Source: DASRJW01 sp964567755
GTDB taxonomy: Bacteria > Krumholzibacteriota > Krumholzibacteriia > G020349025
Length of the DNA: 64,000 bases
Direction of reading: 5' to 3'
NCBI GenBank assembly: GCA_964567755.1
Contig: CAZMNW010000045.1
Span: 1 to 64,000, forward strand
Shown: piece by piece, positions 15,094-24,754 of the stretch
Position numbering within the stretch: position 1 is the first letter of the stretch
Layout of the letters: the number at the start of each line of letters is the position of its first letter
Made by a program: the position numbers and the translations under genes
Notes under the pieces: model-generated
Seen by the model: the letters and a program-made list of their open reading frames with translations, nothing else
The model's database searches: none
What the model was told of the DNA's origin: nothing

Positions 15094-16077
15094 CTACGGC
15101 GACGTCGCGCCTTGGAGCGCAGAAACGGACACCGAGCGACCGTGGAGCGGCTGCACCGGGCGATTGTTGCCGTGCATGACCTTGCGGAAGGTCGCGATCT
15201 GCTCGGCCGATAGTTGAATCGGTTCGGTGCAGACGCTCCAGGCCAAGCCCTCCGAGCACGGTGGCGTGGTGAGCGACCCCTCGTAGCGGTACGCGGACCG
15301 ATTCTTCGGCAACAACGCCTCGATGTCGAACTCGACGTCCTCGAGATGCTGCTCGACCCCCTGTTGCTGCGGCAGGTTCCGCCAGATGGGATCGAACGCC
15401 GCGTTGTGCGCGCCTTCGGCGATGAACACGCCGACGACGGCGAGCCTGCCATCGGCAGCCTTGTGCACCAGATGCATCTCCATCGGGAAGCTCACGCCTT
15501 GCACCGTGTGCTCGCTCGGGGAGTGGAAGTGGAACTGCGCCAGCGCATAGCGGTCGTTGCCGAGGACGAGTGTGTCGCCGCCGGCGAAATTGACTTGGAT
15601 GGAATGGCCGGTGTTGACATCGCTCGCCAAATGCGCGTGATGCACGATGCGCAGCTCGGCCCCGCCGTACTTCGTCGCCATGGGTGGGTGCTCCCCGGCA
15701 CCTTTGGCATCGAGGTCGATGGGCGACTGCGACTGACCCTCGGCGCAAGCGACGAACTTCGGGTCGAGGCTGCCCCAGGCTTGCGGGCCATCCGCGCCTT
15801 CGTAGCCCCAATGCACGTGCGCAGGCGTGGCGCTGTGCTCCTCTGGCTTCGGTGTCTCTGCGAGCCGGTCTCCCGTCGTCTTGCCACAGGCGAGCGCGAA
15901 GAGCGCGCCGAGAGTGCCGAGCAGCACGGTGGCGAACGATCGCCATCTGCGGTCTTCGCGCCTTCGAGTTCGTGCTCGAATGGGGCGTGACACCGCCAGC
16001 AATCCGACAGGGCCTCGGAGAGTCGCGCCATGCGTGGCCCTGCGGACCGCGAGGCGCTTCCAGACGGTGACCCACAT
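15094..16077 (-). CDS. Alpha-class carbonic anhydrase, predicted lipoprotein
   Basis: Interconverts CO2 and bicarbonate outside the cytoplasm. It carries the alpha-class signatures: HWGYEG, QSPIDL, zinc ligands in QFHFHSPSEH and EMHLVHK, and LTTPPCSEGLAW. A hydrophobic stretch ends in a lipobox (LFALAC) near residue 64, so the mature protein is probably a lipid-anchored periplasmic enzyme. The ATG at 16077 gives an unusually long basic leader before the hydrophobic stretch; a GTG at 15993 would give a more normal signal peptide. It is followed by the polytopic membrane gene, probably in one transcript. Confidence 0.93.
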   Translation of the reverse strand: MWVTVWKRLAVRRATHGATLRGPVGLLAVSRPIRARTRRREDRRWRSFATVLLGTLGALFALACGKTTGDRLAETPKPEEHSATPAHVHWGYEGADGPQAWGSLDPKFVACAEGQSQSPIDLDAKGAGEHPPMATKYGGAELRIVHHAHLASDVNTGHSIQVNFAGGDTLVLGNDRYALAQFHFHSPSEHTVQGVSFPMEMHLVHKAADGRLAVVGVFIAEGAHNAAFDPIWRNLPQQQGVEQHLEDVEFDIEALLPKNRSAYRYEGSLTTPPCSEGLAWSVCTEPIQLSAEQIATFRKVMHGNNRPVQPLHGRSVSVSALQGATSP

Positions 16078-16233
16078 CGAAAACCGCCCACTTTCTCCGT
16101 GTCAATGCCATGCCGATGGACGGCGGATTCTAGTCGATCGGAACGACGGCCCGCAACGAGACAGCGGTGCGTGTGGCATAAGCCCCAGGCCACGAACACC
16201 GACGGAAACTCGTGCGCGACGAATGACAGGCCT

Positions 16234-19200
16234 TCAATAGCCGAAGCTGCGTTCGCCGGACTCCAAGAACAGTTCGTCTTGATGGCGGATGATGAAGATG
16301 CGGAAGTAGTAGCGCCACTCGTCGTCGTAGGCGTTGAAGATGCGCGAGAAACTCGCACGCCAGCAATGCAGGTCGCGCTCGATGTCGAGCGAAGGGTTGA
16401 TCCACTCGCGCTGACCGGTGTCGAAGTTGGCGCGCCAGCGCACGGTCCACTTGGGCGTTGGCTTGAGCGCCGCACCGACACCCACGTTGCGCGACAAATT
16501 GCGCCCGTCGGCGCGACTCAACGAATAAGAGAACGCCAGCTCCCAGGTGAGCTTCTCGCCCGGCGTGAGGTCGCGGGCGCGTTCCACCGTTTCCAAGCCG
16601 TCTTCCGGTTGCGGTGAGAAGCCCCAATTCTGCGTCGGGCGGATGGAATCCTCCGGCGACGTGATCGCGCCTTCCTCTTGCGCGATGCGATTCAACCTGC
16701 CCCCCGCCGGCTCGGCCTCGCTGCCGCCGAAACTCCCGGCGAGCCGGAAGGTGAACGGAATCGACGTGCTCACAATCTTGCGCCGGTAAGGATCGATGGT
16801 CTGCGTCACGGTCAGCCGCAATGGCCCGTGACGATTGAGCGTCAGCGAGCTGCCGATGTTGCCCCAGCGCCGGACGCGATCGGGGTCGTAGCTTGTGGAC
16901 AGCGACCATTCGAACAGGCCATCGACGCGCTTCTCGGTCGAATCCTTCTCCACCTTGGCGTCCAGCGTGTTGCGCAAACTGAGACCGACGCCCTGGCGCG
17001 CGGTCGCGCCCGAGAGCGCCGCCGCATACGAGTAGTTCGCCGACGGCTCGATGGTGTGACGCAGCGCGCGCAGGCCGCCGATGCGCGGATGGAAAATGCC
17101 GTAGAGCCGGGTCGAGGCCTGCAATCCCGCGCTCAGGCTCTGGGTGAAGCGGTCGGTGAACGGGAAAGGGGTGCGATCATCGTCGGCGTAACTCACCGCA
17201 TACGATACCGACGGGTTGACGGTCAGAATCCATAGGCTGCTCTGGCGCCCGAGCGCGGCCGCGGTCGAAGCATCGACGCGCTGCAGCGTTTCGGTGAAAT
17301 AGGTGGTGTCGGCCACCGCAACGCCGGTCGTGTCGATAACGTCGATGATCTGGCGCCGGCGCACGTCGTCGGCCGTGCGCCGCAACGCCAGGTTCGGCGT
17401 GAATTGCAGATCGCTCAAGAAACGCTGCCATCCCGGCCCGCCCGGGCCGGGCCGCGGTGCCAATCGGATGAGCGGGAAGCTGAGCGAAAGACTCGGCAAT
17501 GTCTGGCTCAAGATGGCCTGATTGACGAAGTCATTTCCGGGCTCGAGGATCTGCCGGCGCTGCAGGCTCACGGTGGTGCGTGCCAGACTGCCGCGCCGGC
17601 TGAACGTGAGGCTCGACGTCAGCTGCCGTTGCCGCGAGCGGTCGTAATCAATGAACTCGTTGGTGGCGCGCACGGCTTGGTCACTGCTGGCGAAATCCAG
17701 AGTGCCGTTGAGAGTCATGCGGTCGCTGAGCGTCTGCCGGTGGCTGCCGCGCATGGTGACGAAGAGCGCGTCCGAGTCGATGTCGTTGGAGCGGCGGTAT
17801 TCGACGTTGCCATCCAGGCGATAGCGCACCTTGTAGCGCAGGTTGGCGCCGAGCTGGATGTTGCGCGATTGCCCGGTGGAGGCGAGCACGTCTTCCACCG
17901 AGGTGCGATCGACCCGGCTGCGTTCGTTGTAGGCGCTCGAGAACAGCACATCCCAGTAGTCGCTGGCGGCCCAATAATAGCTCAGGCCACGGATGTAACG
18001 GCTGCTCGTGCCGAGGCCGATTTCGATGTCGGGCATGAGGAAGCCGCTCTTCCGCCCCGGATCCACCGAGTTGAAGAAGAACGGCAAGTAGAAGATCGGC
18101 AGATTGCCGAGATAGAGATAGACGGGCCGCGCCACCGCCTTGTCGCGCAGGTAGATCTTCATTTGATCGCTGCGAAAATCGTAGTGCGGTGTCTCGAGGT
18201 CGCAACTGGTGTAGCGCCCCTTCGCCACCTGCAACGTGCCGTCGGCGTCCCGCAGGATGCGGGTGCCGCGGTAGTACCCCTGATCGTAGACGGTGGCGCC
18301 GGCGGTCACGAACGCCTTGCGTTCCTCCAAGTCGTAGCCCATCTGATCGCCATAGACGCGCTGGTCGCCTTCGAGGAGCACCGGGTCTTGCCGCGCCGTC
18401 AGCAACTCGGTGTCGGCATCGAAGGTGATGTCCCCGGCCTTGAGCGTCCGCCCTTGATAGACCACCTGTGCCGACCCTTGGATGTGCAGGTCGTTGAATG
18501 GGGCCAGATACAGGATGCGTTCGCCGCTGTACTCTACGATGTTCGCTTGACGGCGGAAATCGAACGCCGTGGTGTCGGCGCGCACGACGCCGAAGACGCT
18601 GTCGACGGGCACGGCCGCGCGCGAAGTGTGCGCGGCAAGATCTCCGTCGTAATAGCGATAGACCCCGGAAGCGTTGCCGATGAACAGCACCTCCTGCAGG
18701 TCGTCCCCGTCGAAGAGCATGACGATGGAATCCGACTGCGCTTCGTTGAGGGAAATGCGGTTGGGCGTCGTCTCCACGGGGACGAAGGTGCTGGAGCCGT
18801 TGCCGGAGACGATGGCGCGCCGCAGCTTGCCCTGGTCGAAATCGATCACCGCCGAATCACCCGAGACTTGGTTGGCATCCGGCAGCAGCAAGGTGTCGCG
18901 GCGTGTCTGCACCATCAGAGCGCGCTCGCGCACGCGCACTTGCTCGACTTCCTCGTCGCCGAAATGGACGTCGATCTCCTGGCCCGAGATGCGTGTGCCA
19001 CCGCGTTGGACCCGTGGACGTCCGCGCAGCTCGAAGAGGCTGGTGGCTTCGTGGAACACTGCCGAATCGGCCTCGGCCACCGTGCTGTCGCGCACGATGC
19101 GCACACCGCCGCGCAGAGTCCCGCGGCCCTTCTGGGCGTCGCGATAGGTCTCCTCGGCGTCGACGAAGGTTTCGGTGCCGTCGGCGTCGCGCAGCACCAG

Positions 19201-19824
19201 CTCGGGCTTGCGATCCAGCCACGCGTTCCCCGAGGCGCGATCATAGAAACCGTGTGGCCCGCGCGCTTGCGAGTTGCGTTTGCGGTCGATGAGGACGACG
19301 TGGCCGAAGGCTTCACCGAAACTGCGCTCCTCCTCGTAGCGCACGCTGTCGGCCTGCACGATCGTCGTCTCGTCTTCGAAGACGACATCGCCCCACAGCC
19401 ACAGCAGGCGCTGGTCACGGTAGTAGCGCACGCGCTGCGCGCGGATGAGGCCGGTCGAATCCCGGATGGTGACGTGTCCACGCAGCTCGGCAGAATTGTC
19501 GCGCTGCGCGAACTCGCCTTCGTCCCCCTGCATGATCACGCCACGGTCGCGAATGCGCACATCGCCCTGAAAGTGGACCTTGTAATCGTCCGATGCCCCG
19601 TAGCGTTGCGCTTGCTGGCTCTGCACCGTGACGCCGCTGTACTCGAGAATGACGCTGTCGATGAATGTGGCGATGTTGCGGCGCGTGTCGTATTGCATGA
19701 GCGCGCCGCGCAGATCGAAACGCTCGGGTGTGGCCCCCGGCTGCGCGGCAGCTGTTCCCACTGCGAGCGCGGCCATGAGCGCGAGCATGGGAAAGCCGGC
19801 GGCGGCTCGCGACGGCGGATGCAT
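16234..19824 (-). CDS. lptD: LPS-assembly protein LptD (OstA/Imp), unusually long
   Basis: Outer-membrane translocon that inserts LPS in the outer leaflet. About 1196 residues against roughly 780 in E. coli. The signal peptide ends near AAAQPG. The N-terminal 550 residues are repeated OstA/LptA-type jelly-roll strands (e.g. GVIMQGDEGEFAQRDNSAEL, TLKAGDITFDADTELLTARQ). The barrel half includes LGNLPIFYLPFFFNSVDPGRKSGFLMP, a hallmark of the family, and many aromatic-girdled strands up to SFGY. I start at the ATG at 19824 because it opens a clean signal peptide; an ATG at 19902 follows GGAGGAGG and would add 26 residues. An ROK kinase lies upstream. Confidence 0.92.
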   Translation of the reverse strand: MHPPSRAAAGFPMLALMAALAVGTAAAQPGATPERFDLRGALMQYDTRRNIATFIDSVILEYSGVTVQSQQAQRYGASDDYKVHFQGDVRIRDRGVIMQGDEGEFAQRDNSAELRGHVTIRDSTGLIRAQRVRYYRDQRLLWLWGDVVFEDETTIVQADSVRYEEERSFGEAFGHVVLIDRKRNSQARGPHGFYDRASGNAWLDRKPELVLRDADGTETFVDAEETYRDAQKGRGTLRGGVRIVRDSTVAEADSAVFHEATSLFELRGRPRVQRGGTRISGQEIDVHFGDEEVEQVRVRERALMVQTRRDTLLLPDANQVSGDSAVIDFDQGKLRRAIVSGNGSSTFVPVETTPNRISLNEAQSDSIVMLFDGDDLQEVLFIGNASGVYRYYDGDLAAHTSRAAVPVDSVFGVVRADTTAFDFRRQANIVEYSGERILYLAPFNDLHIQGSAQVVYQGRTLKAGDITFDADTELLTARQDPVLLEGDQRVYGDQMGYDLEERKAFVTAGATVYDQGYYRGTRILRDADGTLQVAKGRYTSCDLETPHYDFRSDQMKIYLRDKAVARPVYLYLGNLPIFYLPFFFNSVDPGRKSGFLMPDIEIGLGTSSRYIRGLSYYWAASDYWDVLFSSAYNERSRVDRTSVEDVLASTGQSRNIQLGANLRYKVRYRLDGNVEYRRSNDIDSDALFVTMRGSHRQTLSDRMTLNGTLDFASSDQAVRATNEFIDYDRSRQRQLTSSLTFSRRGSLARTTVSLQRRQILEPGNDFVNQAILSQTLPSLSLSFPLIRLAPRPGPGGPGWQRFLSDLQFTPNLALRRTADDVRRRQIIDVIDTTGVAVADTTYFTETLQRVDASTAAALGRQSSLWILTVNPSVSYAVSYADDDRTPFPFTDRFTQSLSAGLQASTRLYGIFHPRIGGLRALRHTIEPSANYSYAAALSGATARQGVGLSLRNTLDAKVEKDSTEKRVDGLFEWSLSTSYDPDRVRRWGNIGSSLTLNRHGPLRLTVTQTIDPYRRKIVSTSIPFTFRLAGSFGGSEAEPAGGRLNRIAQEEGAITSPEDSIRPTQNWGFSPQPEDGLETVERARDLTPGEKLTWELAFSYSLSRADGRNLSRNVGVGAALKPTPKWTVRWRANFDTGQREWINPSLDIERDLHCWRASFSRIFNAYDDEWRYYFRIFIIRHQDELFLESGERSFGY

Positions 19825-19954
19825 CGAACGCGACTCCAGAGGGTCGAGCGCGGGCAGGTTCATCTGGCGAGCGGCAGCACGGCTGCCTACGAGACCAAAC
19901 ATACGCCGCCGCCGCCTCCTCCGCCACCGCCGTGCACGCCCGTTCGGCGGCAGT

Positions 19955-20923
19955 TCACGCCGTTCCAAAAGCGCGCACCGCCGCCAGCAAGGTCGCCCCG
20001 ATCAACGCTCCATCGTTGCCGAGCACCGCCGGCACGATCTCGGCGGTCGCGGCCGCGACGCTCATGGCACGTGCGCGCACGACGCGCCGTGCCGGCTCCA
20101 ACAGCCAATCGCCCGCCTGCGCCACACCGCCACCTATGACCACGCGTTCGGGATTGAAGATGTTCACCAGGTTCACGATGCCTTGGCCGAGCAACGCCCC
20201 CGTTTCTTCCCACACCTCGACCGCGACAATGTCGCCGGCCGCCGCGGCGCCGGACAATGTCTCGGGCGTGATGTCCTCGGGCGCAAGATCGCGCAGGCAA
20301 CTCGGCCGCGCCGACGCCGCGAGCGCCGCACGCGCGCGTGCGGCGATGTACCCGGCGCCGATGTGCCGCTCCAAACATCCGACGTTGGGACAGCTGCATG
20401 CTGGCCCATGCATGTCGATCGTGGTGTGGCCGAGCTCGGCTGCGGCACCGCGCGCGCCACGATAGAGGCGCCCGTCGAGAATCAGGCCACCTCCGACTCC
20501 GGTGCCGAGCGCGAGGCAGACCATGTGTTGGGTGCCGCGACCGGCTCCGAGACGCCATTCGCCATACGCCATGGCATTGACATCGTTTTCGAGGGTTGCG
20601 ATGGCACCGATCCCATCTCCGAGCCTCTGGGCGAGAGGAAACCGCTCCCACGGCCGGAGATTCGGCGAATCCACCACCAAATTGTGCACCGCGTCCACCA
20701 AACCGGCGGAGGCGACGCCCAAGACACGTGGGGGCGCGACCCCCGCTTCACGCAGGAGCTGGTGCAAGGTGGCGACGATGCGGTCGCAACCGGCTTCGGG
20801 ACCGGATTCGACCTGCGTCGGAATCTGCCGGGACACGATGATTTTCCCATCGCTCCACAGCAACGCGATCTTGACGTTGGTGCCGCCGACATCCACGCCG
20901 GCCATGATCGATCTCTCGGACAC
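19955..20923 (-). CDS. ROK-family sugar kinase (glucokinase-like)
   Basis: About 322 residues. It has the ATP phosphate loop DVGGTNVKIALL, catalytic Asp in LENDVNAMAYGE, GTGVGGGLILDG, GHTTID and the ROK zinc motif CSCPNVGCLE. It phosphorylates a hexose, most often glucose, but N-acetylmannosamine and other sugars are possible in this family. The start is GTG at 20923 after AAGGAGGTCACCC; the next ATG (six codons in) lacks a site. It lies between folC and lptD on the same strand. Confidence 0.92.
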   Translation of the reverse strand: MSERSIMAGVDVGGTNVKIALLWSDGKIIVSRQIPTQVESGPEAGCDRIVATLHQLLREAGVAPPRVLGVASAGLVDAVHNLVVDSPNLRPWERFPLAQRLGDGIGAIATLENDVNAMAYGEWRLGAGRGTQHMVCLALGTGVGGGLILDGRLYRGARGAAAELGHTTIDMHGPACSCPNVGCLERHIGAGYIAARARAALAASARPSCLRDLAPEDITPETLSGAAAAGDIVAVEVWEETGALLGQGIVNLVNIFNPERVVIGGGVAQAGDWLLEPARRVVRARAMSVAAATAEIVPAVLGNDGALIGATLLAAVRAFGTA

Positions 20924-20962
20924 GGGTGACCTCCTTGCGGCCGCGGCTCCGCCGGCCCTGAA

Positions 20963-22324
20963 TCACGCGGGCGCCGGCATCTTCGGCTGCAACACCGGTC
21001 GAGCCAGCAACGTTTGCGCCGACACGCCGCGCACCGCCGCCAAATGCGGCAGCACTTCGCCGACGAGATAGTGGCTGCCGAGGACCAGGACCGGCGCCGC
21101 CCGTGTCATCGCGCGTGTGAGAGCTCGGCACGCGTCAGGTTCGACTTCGACCGCCAGGTCGCGGCACCGCCCGCGCAAGCGCGCTGCGACGCGTCGCGGT
21201 TCCCAGCTTCGCTCGACGCGCGGTGCCACGAGCCAGATCTCGCGCGCCCATCCGTCGAGCAGGTTCCACGCATCGCCGAGGCGCTTGTCGCGCATCATGC
21301 CGAGAACCACGACCGGTCGTTGGTCGCCGAGCAGCGAACGCGCCACTTGCAACGTGGTCTGCAATGCTTCCGGATTGTGAGCCACGTCGAGGATCACGAG
21401 CGGCGATGTCCCCGACGCCGGCAACACCTGGAACCGCCCGGGCAGGAACGCCCGCGCCGTGGCGACGCCCAAGTCGGGGCGCTCGTTTTTCCCACGCGCC
21501 GCCAGGAGATCCGTCACCGCCATGGCCGCCAGCGCGGCGTTGCGCGCATAGTGCTCGCCGAGGAAGCTCGTCCACAAGCCGGCGCCACCTGGCATGTCGA
21601 GCTCGAAGCGCATGCCGCTTTCGAGATCGATGGCGAGCACGCGCGCCACGCCTGCGGCGAGGAGCTTGAACGGCGCCCCCGTGCGCGCGCAGTGGTCTCT
21701 TGCCAAGCGCACCAGGTCAGGTCTCGCGAGCGCGGCGTGCAACGGCACCCCCGCTCGCGCAATCCCGAGCTTCTCGCCGCACACGGCGCGCAGCCCGCGA
21801 CCGAGGATCGCCTCGTGGTCGTGGCCGATGCTGGTCACCACCGAGACCGTGGCGGGCAAGGCGTTGGTGGCATCGAGGCGTCCGCCGAGACCGACCTCGT
21901 ACACGGCCGCATCCACGCGTGCATCCTGAAACACCCGCGCCGCGATTGCCGTCATCGCCTCGAAGAACGAGGCTCCGGCGCCTTCGATGGCCCACTTGAG
22001 CTCGCGCACGCGCGCGGCGAACTCGGCCGGATCGATCGGCACGCCATCGATGCTGATGCGCTCTTCGACCGAAAGGATGTGCGGCGAGGTGAAGCGACCG
22101 ACGCGCAACCCCGCAGATTGCAACATGGCCGCGGCGTAGGCGGCCGTCGACCCCTTGCCATTCGTCCCGGCCACGTGCACGACGGGCACGTCACGTTCGG
22201 GCGACCCGACGAGACGCAGCAGGTTGCGCGTCGAGTCGAGGCCGAGGCGCGTTTTGCCGCTCTGCAGTCCGTAGAGAAAATGGATCTCGGGGGAAAACGC
22301 TTGCGCCGGGCTAGGCAGGTCCAT
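20963..22324 (-). CDS. folC: Folylpolyglutamate synthase / dihydrofolate synthase
   Basis: Adds glutamate to (dihydro)folates in the cytoplasm. About 453 residues. Mur-ligase-type ATP loop VAGTNGKGSTAAYAAAML at about residue 52, FTSPHILSVEERI for folate binding, EVGLGGRLDATN and the C-terminal domain with VILDVAHNPEAL. Its ATG at 22324 overlaps the last 14 nt of accD, so translation is probably coupled. Whether it also makes dihydrofolate from dihydropteroate cannot be decided here. Confidence 0.94.
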   Translation of the reverse strand: MDLPSPAQAFSPEIHFLYGLQSGKTRLGLDSTRNLLRLVGSPERDVPVVHVAGTNGKGSTAAYAAAMLQSAGLRVGRFTSPHILSVEERISIDGVPIDPAEFAARVRELKWAIEGAGASFFEAMTAIAARVFQDARVDAAVYEVGLGGRLDATNALPATVSVVTSIGHDHEAILGRGLRAVCGEKLGIARAGVPLHAALARPDLVRLARDHCARTGAPFKLLAAGVARVLAIDLESGMRFELDMPGGAGLWTSFLGEHYARNAALAAMAVTDLLAARGKNERPDLGVATARAFLPGRFQVLPASGTSPLVILDVAHNPEALQTTLQVARSLLGDQRPVVVLGMMRDKRLGDAWNLLDGWAREIWLVAPRVERSWEPRRVAARLRGRCRDLAVEVEPDACRALTRAMTRAAPVLVLGSHYLVGEVLPHLAAVRGVSAQTLLARPVLQPKMPAPA

Positions 22325-23330
22325 GCCGGCCGACCTGACGCGGCGTGGTTTCGGGAATCTCGACCACGTCGCGCGGCGGTGACGACGCCGCTTCCGGCGC
22401 CATGCGAGCGCTGTCCGGAGTGGGCTCCTGGGCCGGTGCGTGGTCGTTCCCCGTGGGCGCGGCGACCGCCTCCAGGTCGATCGCGCACAGGAACCCGAGC
22501 ACACGGTCCAACATCGATCGCAGGTCGCGCCGGTGCACGATGAGGTCGACGAAGCCGCATTCTTGCACGAACTCGGCGGTTTGGAAGCCCGGCGGCAGTT
22601 CTTGGTTGATGGTCTCGCGGATGACGCGCGGTCCGGCGAAGCCGATCTGTGCCCGCGGCTCGGCGAGGATGACGTCGCCGAGCGCCGCGAAGCTCGCCGA
22701 GACACCACCGGTCGTCGGATTGCACATGATCGAGATGAAGGGCACGTGCGCTTCGTGCAACTTGGCGAGAACGGCGCTCGTTTTGGCCATCTGCATGAGG
22801 GAGAACACCGACTCGTGCATGCGCGCGCCACCGGAGCGCGAGAGGATGATGAACGGCGCCCGGCGCGACAGCGCATCCAACCCGGCGCGGGCGATCTTCT
22901 CGCCCACCACCGAGCCCATGCTGCCGCCGAGGAAGGCGAAATCGAAGACGCCGAGGACGATCTCGCGGTCGTGCAAACGGCCGAGGCCGGTGAGCACCGC
23001 CTCGCTCAAGTTGGTGCGCAGCATCGTTTTCTTGAGCTTGAGACGGTACTTTTCCTTGGCGTCGCGAAAATCGAGCGGGTCGAGCGAGGTGATCGATCGA
23101 TAGGTTTCCGTGAAGGAATCTGCATCGGTGAGGATCTCGACGTACTGGCGCGCGTTGAGCGGAAAGTGGTAGCTGCAACGGTTGCAGACCCATTGATTCT
23201 TCTCGAGCTCGACGCGGTAGATAATCTCGGAGCATCCGGGGCATTTCATCCACATGCCCTCGGGTAGCTCCCTCTTGTCCGCGGTGCGCTGGATTTTCAC
23301 GCCCTGTTTGGCGCGGTGCAGCCAAGACAT
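22311..23330 (-). CDS. accD: Acetyl-CoA carboxylase carboxyltransferase beta subunit
   Basis: Transfers carboxyl from biotin to acetyl-CoA, making malonyl-CoA for fatty acid synthesis, together with AccA (not in this window). About 339 residues. N-terminal zinc ribbon CPGC ... CNRC (residues 30-55), then the crotonase-like carboxyltransferase core: FLGGSMGSVVGEKI, SRSGGARMHESVFSLMQMAKT, MCNPTTGGVSASFA, GFAGPRVIRET. The last 50 residues are a Pro/Ala/Glu-rich tail not needed by the family. Start at 23330 after GGAGGGAGCCGTCG. An AT-rich promoter region lies upstream. Confidence 0.96.
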   Translation of the reverse strand: MSWLHRAKQGVKIQRTADKRELPEGMWMKCPGCSEIIYRVELEKNQWVCNRCSYHFPLNARQYVEILTDADSFTETYRSITSLDPLDFRDAKEKYRLKLKKTMLRTNLSEAVLTGLGRLHDREIVLGVFDFAFLGGSMGSVVGEKIARAGLDALSRRAPFIILSRSGGARMHESVFSLMQMAKTSAVLAKLHEAHVPFISIMCNPTTGGVSASFAALGDVILAEPRAQIGFAGPRVIRETINQELPPGFQTAEFVQECGFVDLIVHRRDLRSMLDRVLGFLCAIDLEAVAAPTGNDHAPAQEPTPDSARMAPEAASSPPRDVVEIPETTPRQVGRHGPA

Positions 23331-23439
23331 CGACGGCTCCCTCCTCATCCCGATGGGCCGAGGCGATTATAGGCCTGGCGCCGCGCCCCTCAAGATGTTC
23401 TCGGGCGGAGGTGGCCGCCCAAACCCACTTCCGACGCCT

Positions 23440-23518
23440 AAAAAATCTTGTAAGGCATTCATTTTATACATTTTATAGTTAAATCATTGGGCCAAGGACC
23501 GGTGGGGGAAGTGGCCCA
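23440..23518 (-). promoter_or_regulatory. rimI-side hairpin and AT-rich accD promoter region
   Basis: TGGGCCA at 23488-23494 and TGGCCCA at 23512-23518 form a 7-bp hairpin just past the rimI stop, a likely end of the rimI/tsa transcript. Directly downstream on the minus strand is the most AT-rich stretch nearby, with TATAAA twice within 23460-23482, a plausible -10 region for accD. An exact -35 cannot be fixed. Confidence 0.45.
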
Positions 23519-23542
23519 TTTCCAGCCATGGAATCCCTTCCC

Positions 23543-24031
23543 TCAGGCACGGGTCCCGGGTCCGGCGGGATCCGCGACCGGAGGAGCCCCCAACTCCTTC
23601 AGCATCACGAGCGCATCCTCCCCATTGTCGGCGTAGTAGCCCTTGCGAATCGCCACCTGCCGAAATCCCAACGTCTCATAGAGGCGAATCGCGGCCTCGT
23701 TGTGGGTGCGGACTTCCAAGGTCGCCACCACCATCCCTCGCGTCCGCGCGCGGTCGAAGACCGCATCCATCAGTCGGCGACCGATGCCGCGCCGGCGCCA
23801 GCGCACCTGCACCGCCAGGTTGACGACGTGCACCTCGTCGGCAACGAACCAGCACAGCACGTAGCCCACCACCTCGTCCTGGCGCATCGACACCAGAGCT
23901 TCCGAGACGTCCCACTGCATACGTAGCTCTTGCAAGAACATCTCGCGTGTCCATGGAGCGGCGAACGTGCGCTCGATCGCCAGCACCTGGTCGAGGTGCT
24001 CGGAAGCCATCGTTTGCAGCGAAAACTCCAT
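23543..24031 (-). CDS. rimI: Ribosomal-protein-alanine N-acetyltransferase-like GNAT
   Basis: About 162 residues. GNAT fold: VVGYVLCWFVADEVHVVNLAV, the acetyl-CoA loop VRWRRRGIGRRLMDAV, then NEAAIRLYETLGFRQVAIRKGYY, all typical of RimI. RimI acetylates the N-terminus of ribosomal protein S18 in E. coli. The gene follows tsaB with a 15-nt gap, the arrangement common in bacteria, where tsaB and rimI are neighbours. The ATG at 24031 has a G-rich Shine-Dalgarno (AGGGGGGGC). Confidence 0.93.
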   Translation of the reverse strand: MEFSLQTMASEHLDQVLAIERTFAAPWTREMFLQELRMQWDVSEALVSMRQDEVVGYVLCWFVADEVHVVNLAVQVRWRRRGIGRRLMDAVFDRARTRGMVVATLEVRTHNEAAIRLYETLGFRQVAIRKGYYADNGEDALVMLKELGAPPVADPAGPGTRA

Positions 24032-24046
24032 GCCCCCCCTGTGGAC

Positions 24047-24739
24047 TCACGGCTCGCGAGGTGCCCGGCCGATGTCCGGGTGCCGAATGTAGAGGGGCGC
24101 GAGTCGCAGTAAATCGACCGCGACACAGCCACCGTGGGCGACGAGACTGAACGCCGCCCGCGCCAGCGCCTGCGGCGCGATGGGCGCGTGCACATTCCAC
24201 GTCCCGGATTGGGCGGCGAGAAGTGGCGCACCCGAACCGACGAGCGTTGCGCACGTTCCCGGCGCGATCATCGCCTGCAGTCGCGCGGCCGCGGTCTGTG
24301 GTGCGGCGCAGAAGGGCGCGATGCGGACCATCGGAACCGGTCCCCCGCCTGCATAGAGGCCAGCGTACACCTCTCCCCGCCGAGCGTCGTGACAGACAGC
24401 CACTGGGCTGTTCCGCGGCGCGCAAGCGGCAGCCTCGGCGATCAGACTGTCGCAAACCCATGGCCGCCAGCCCCGCGCCATGGCGAGCCCGAGAGCCGTC
24501 GCGATTCCAACGCGAATCCCGGTGAAGCTTCCAGGCCCCACGCTCACGACGACGCCTTGCAAATCCTCGAGATGAACATCCAGTGCGGCGAGCACGGCGT
24601 CGACGTCTGCCAGCAGAGCCTGGCTTCCGGGCCCGCGTGCCATGAGCGCACGCGACTCCACCCGCCCCGCGTGCGTGGCAGCCACGAGCCCCGGAGTGTC
24701 GCTCGCGTGTAAGAACAGCAGATTCGGCGTGGAGTTCAT
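24047..24739 (-). CDS. tsaB: tRNA t6A37 threonylcarbamoyltransferase complex subunit TsaB
   Basis: About 230 residues. It has the ASKHA-fold signature VVSVGPGSFTGIRVGIATALGLA near residue 65 and CHDARRGEVYAGLY, both diagnostic of TsaB. The protein is a scaffold partner of TsaD in making N6-threonylcarbamoyladenosine at position 37 of ANN-decoding tRNAs. The start ATG at 24739 lies 15 nt after the tsaE stop, so tsaE-tsaB-rimI form an operon. Confidence 0.94.
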   Translation of the reverse strand: MNSTPNLLFLHASDTPGLVAATHAGRVESRALMARGPGSQALLADVDAVLAALDVHLEDLQGVVVSVGPGSFTGIRVGIATALGLAMARGWRPWVCDSLIAEAAACAPRNSPVAVCHDARRGEVYAGLYAGGGPVPMVRIAPFCAAPQTAAARLQAMIAPGTCATLVGSGAPLLAAQSGTWNVHAPIAPQALARAAFSLVAHGGCVAVDLLRLAPLYIRHPDIGRAPREP

Positions 24740-24754
24740 CGGTTTGCGGTCCGC

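Noticed and set aside
17404..20139. 911-codon plus-strand open frame opposite lptD
   Set aside because: Antisense shadow. It spans lptD and its upstream gene, is His/Gln/Val/Ala-rich and has no domain, while the minus strand encodes a clear LptD.
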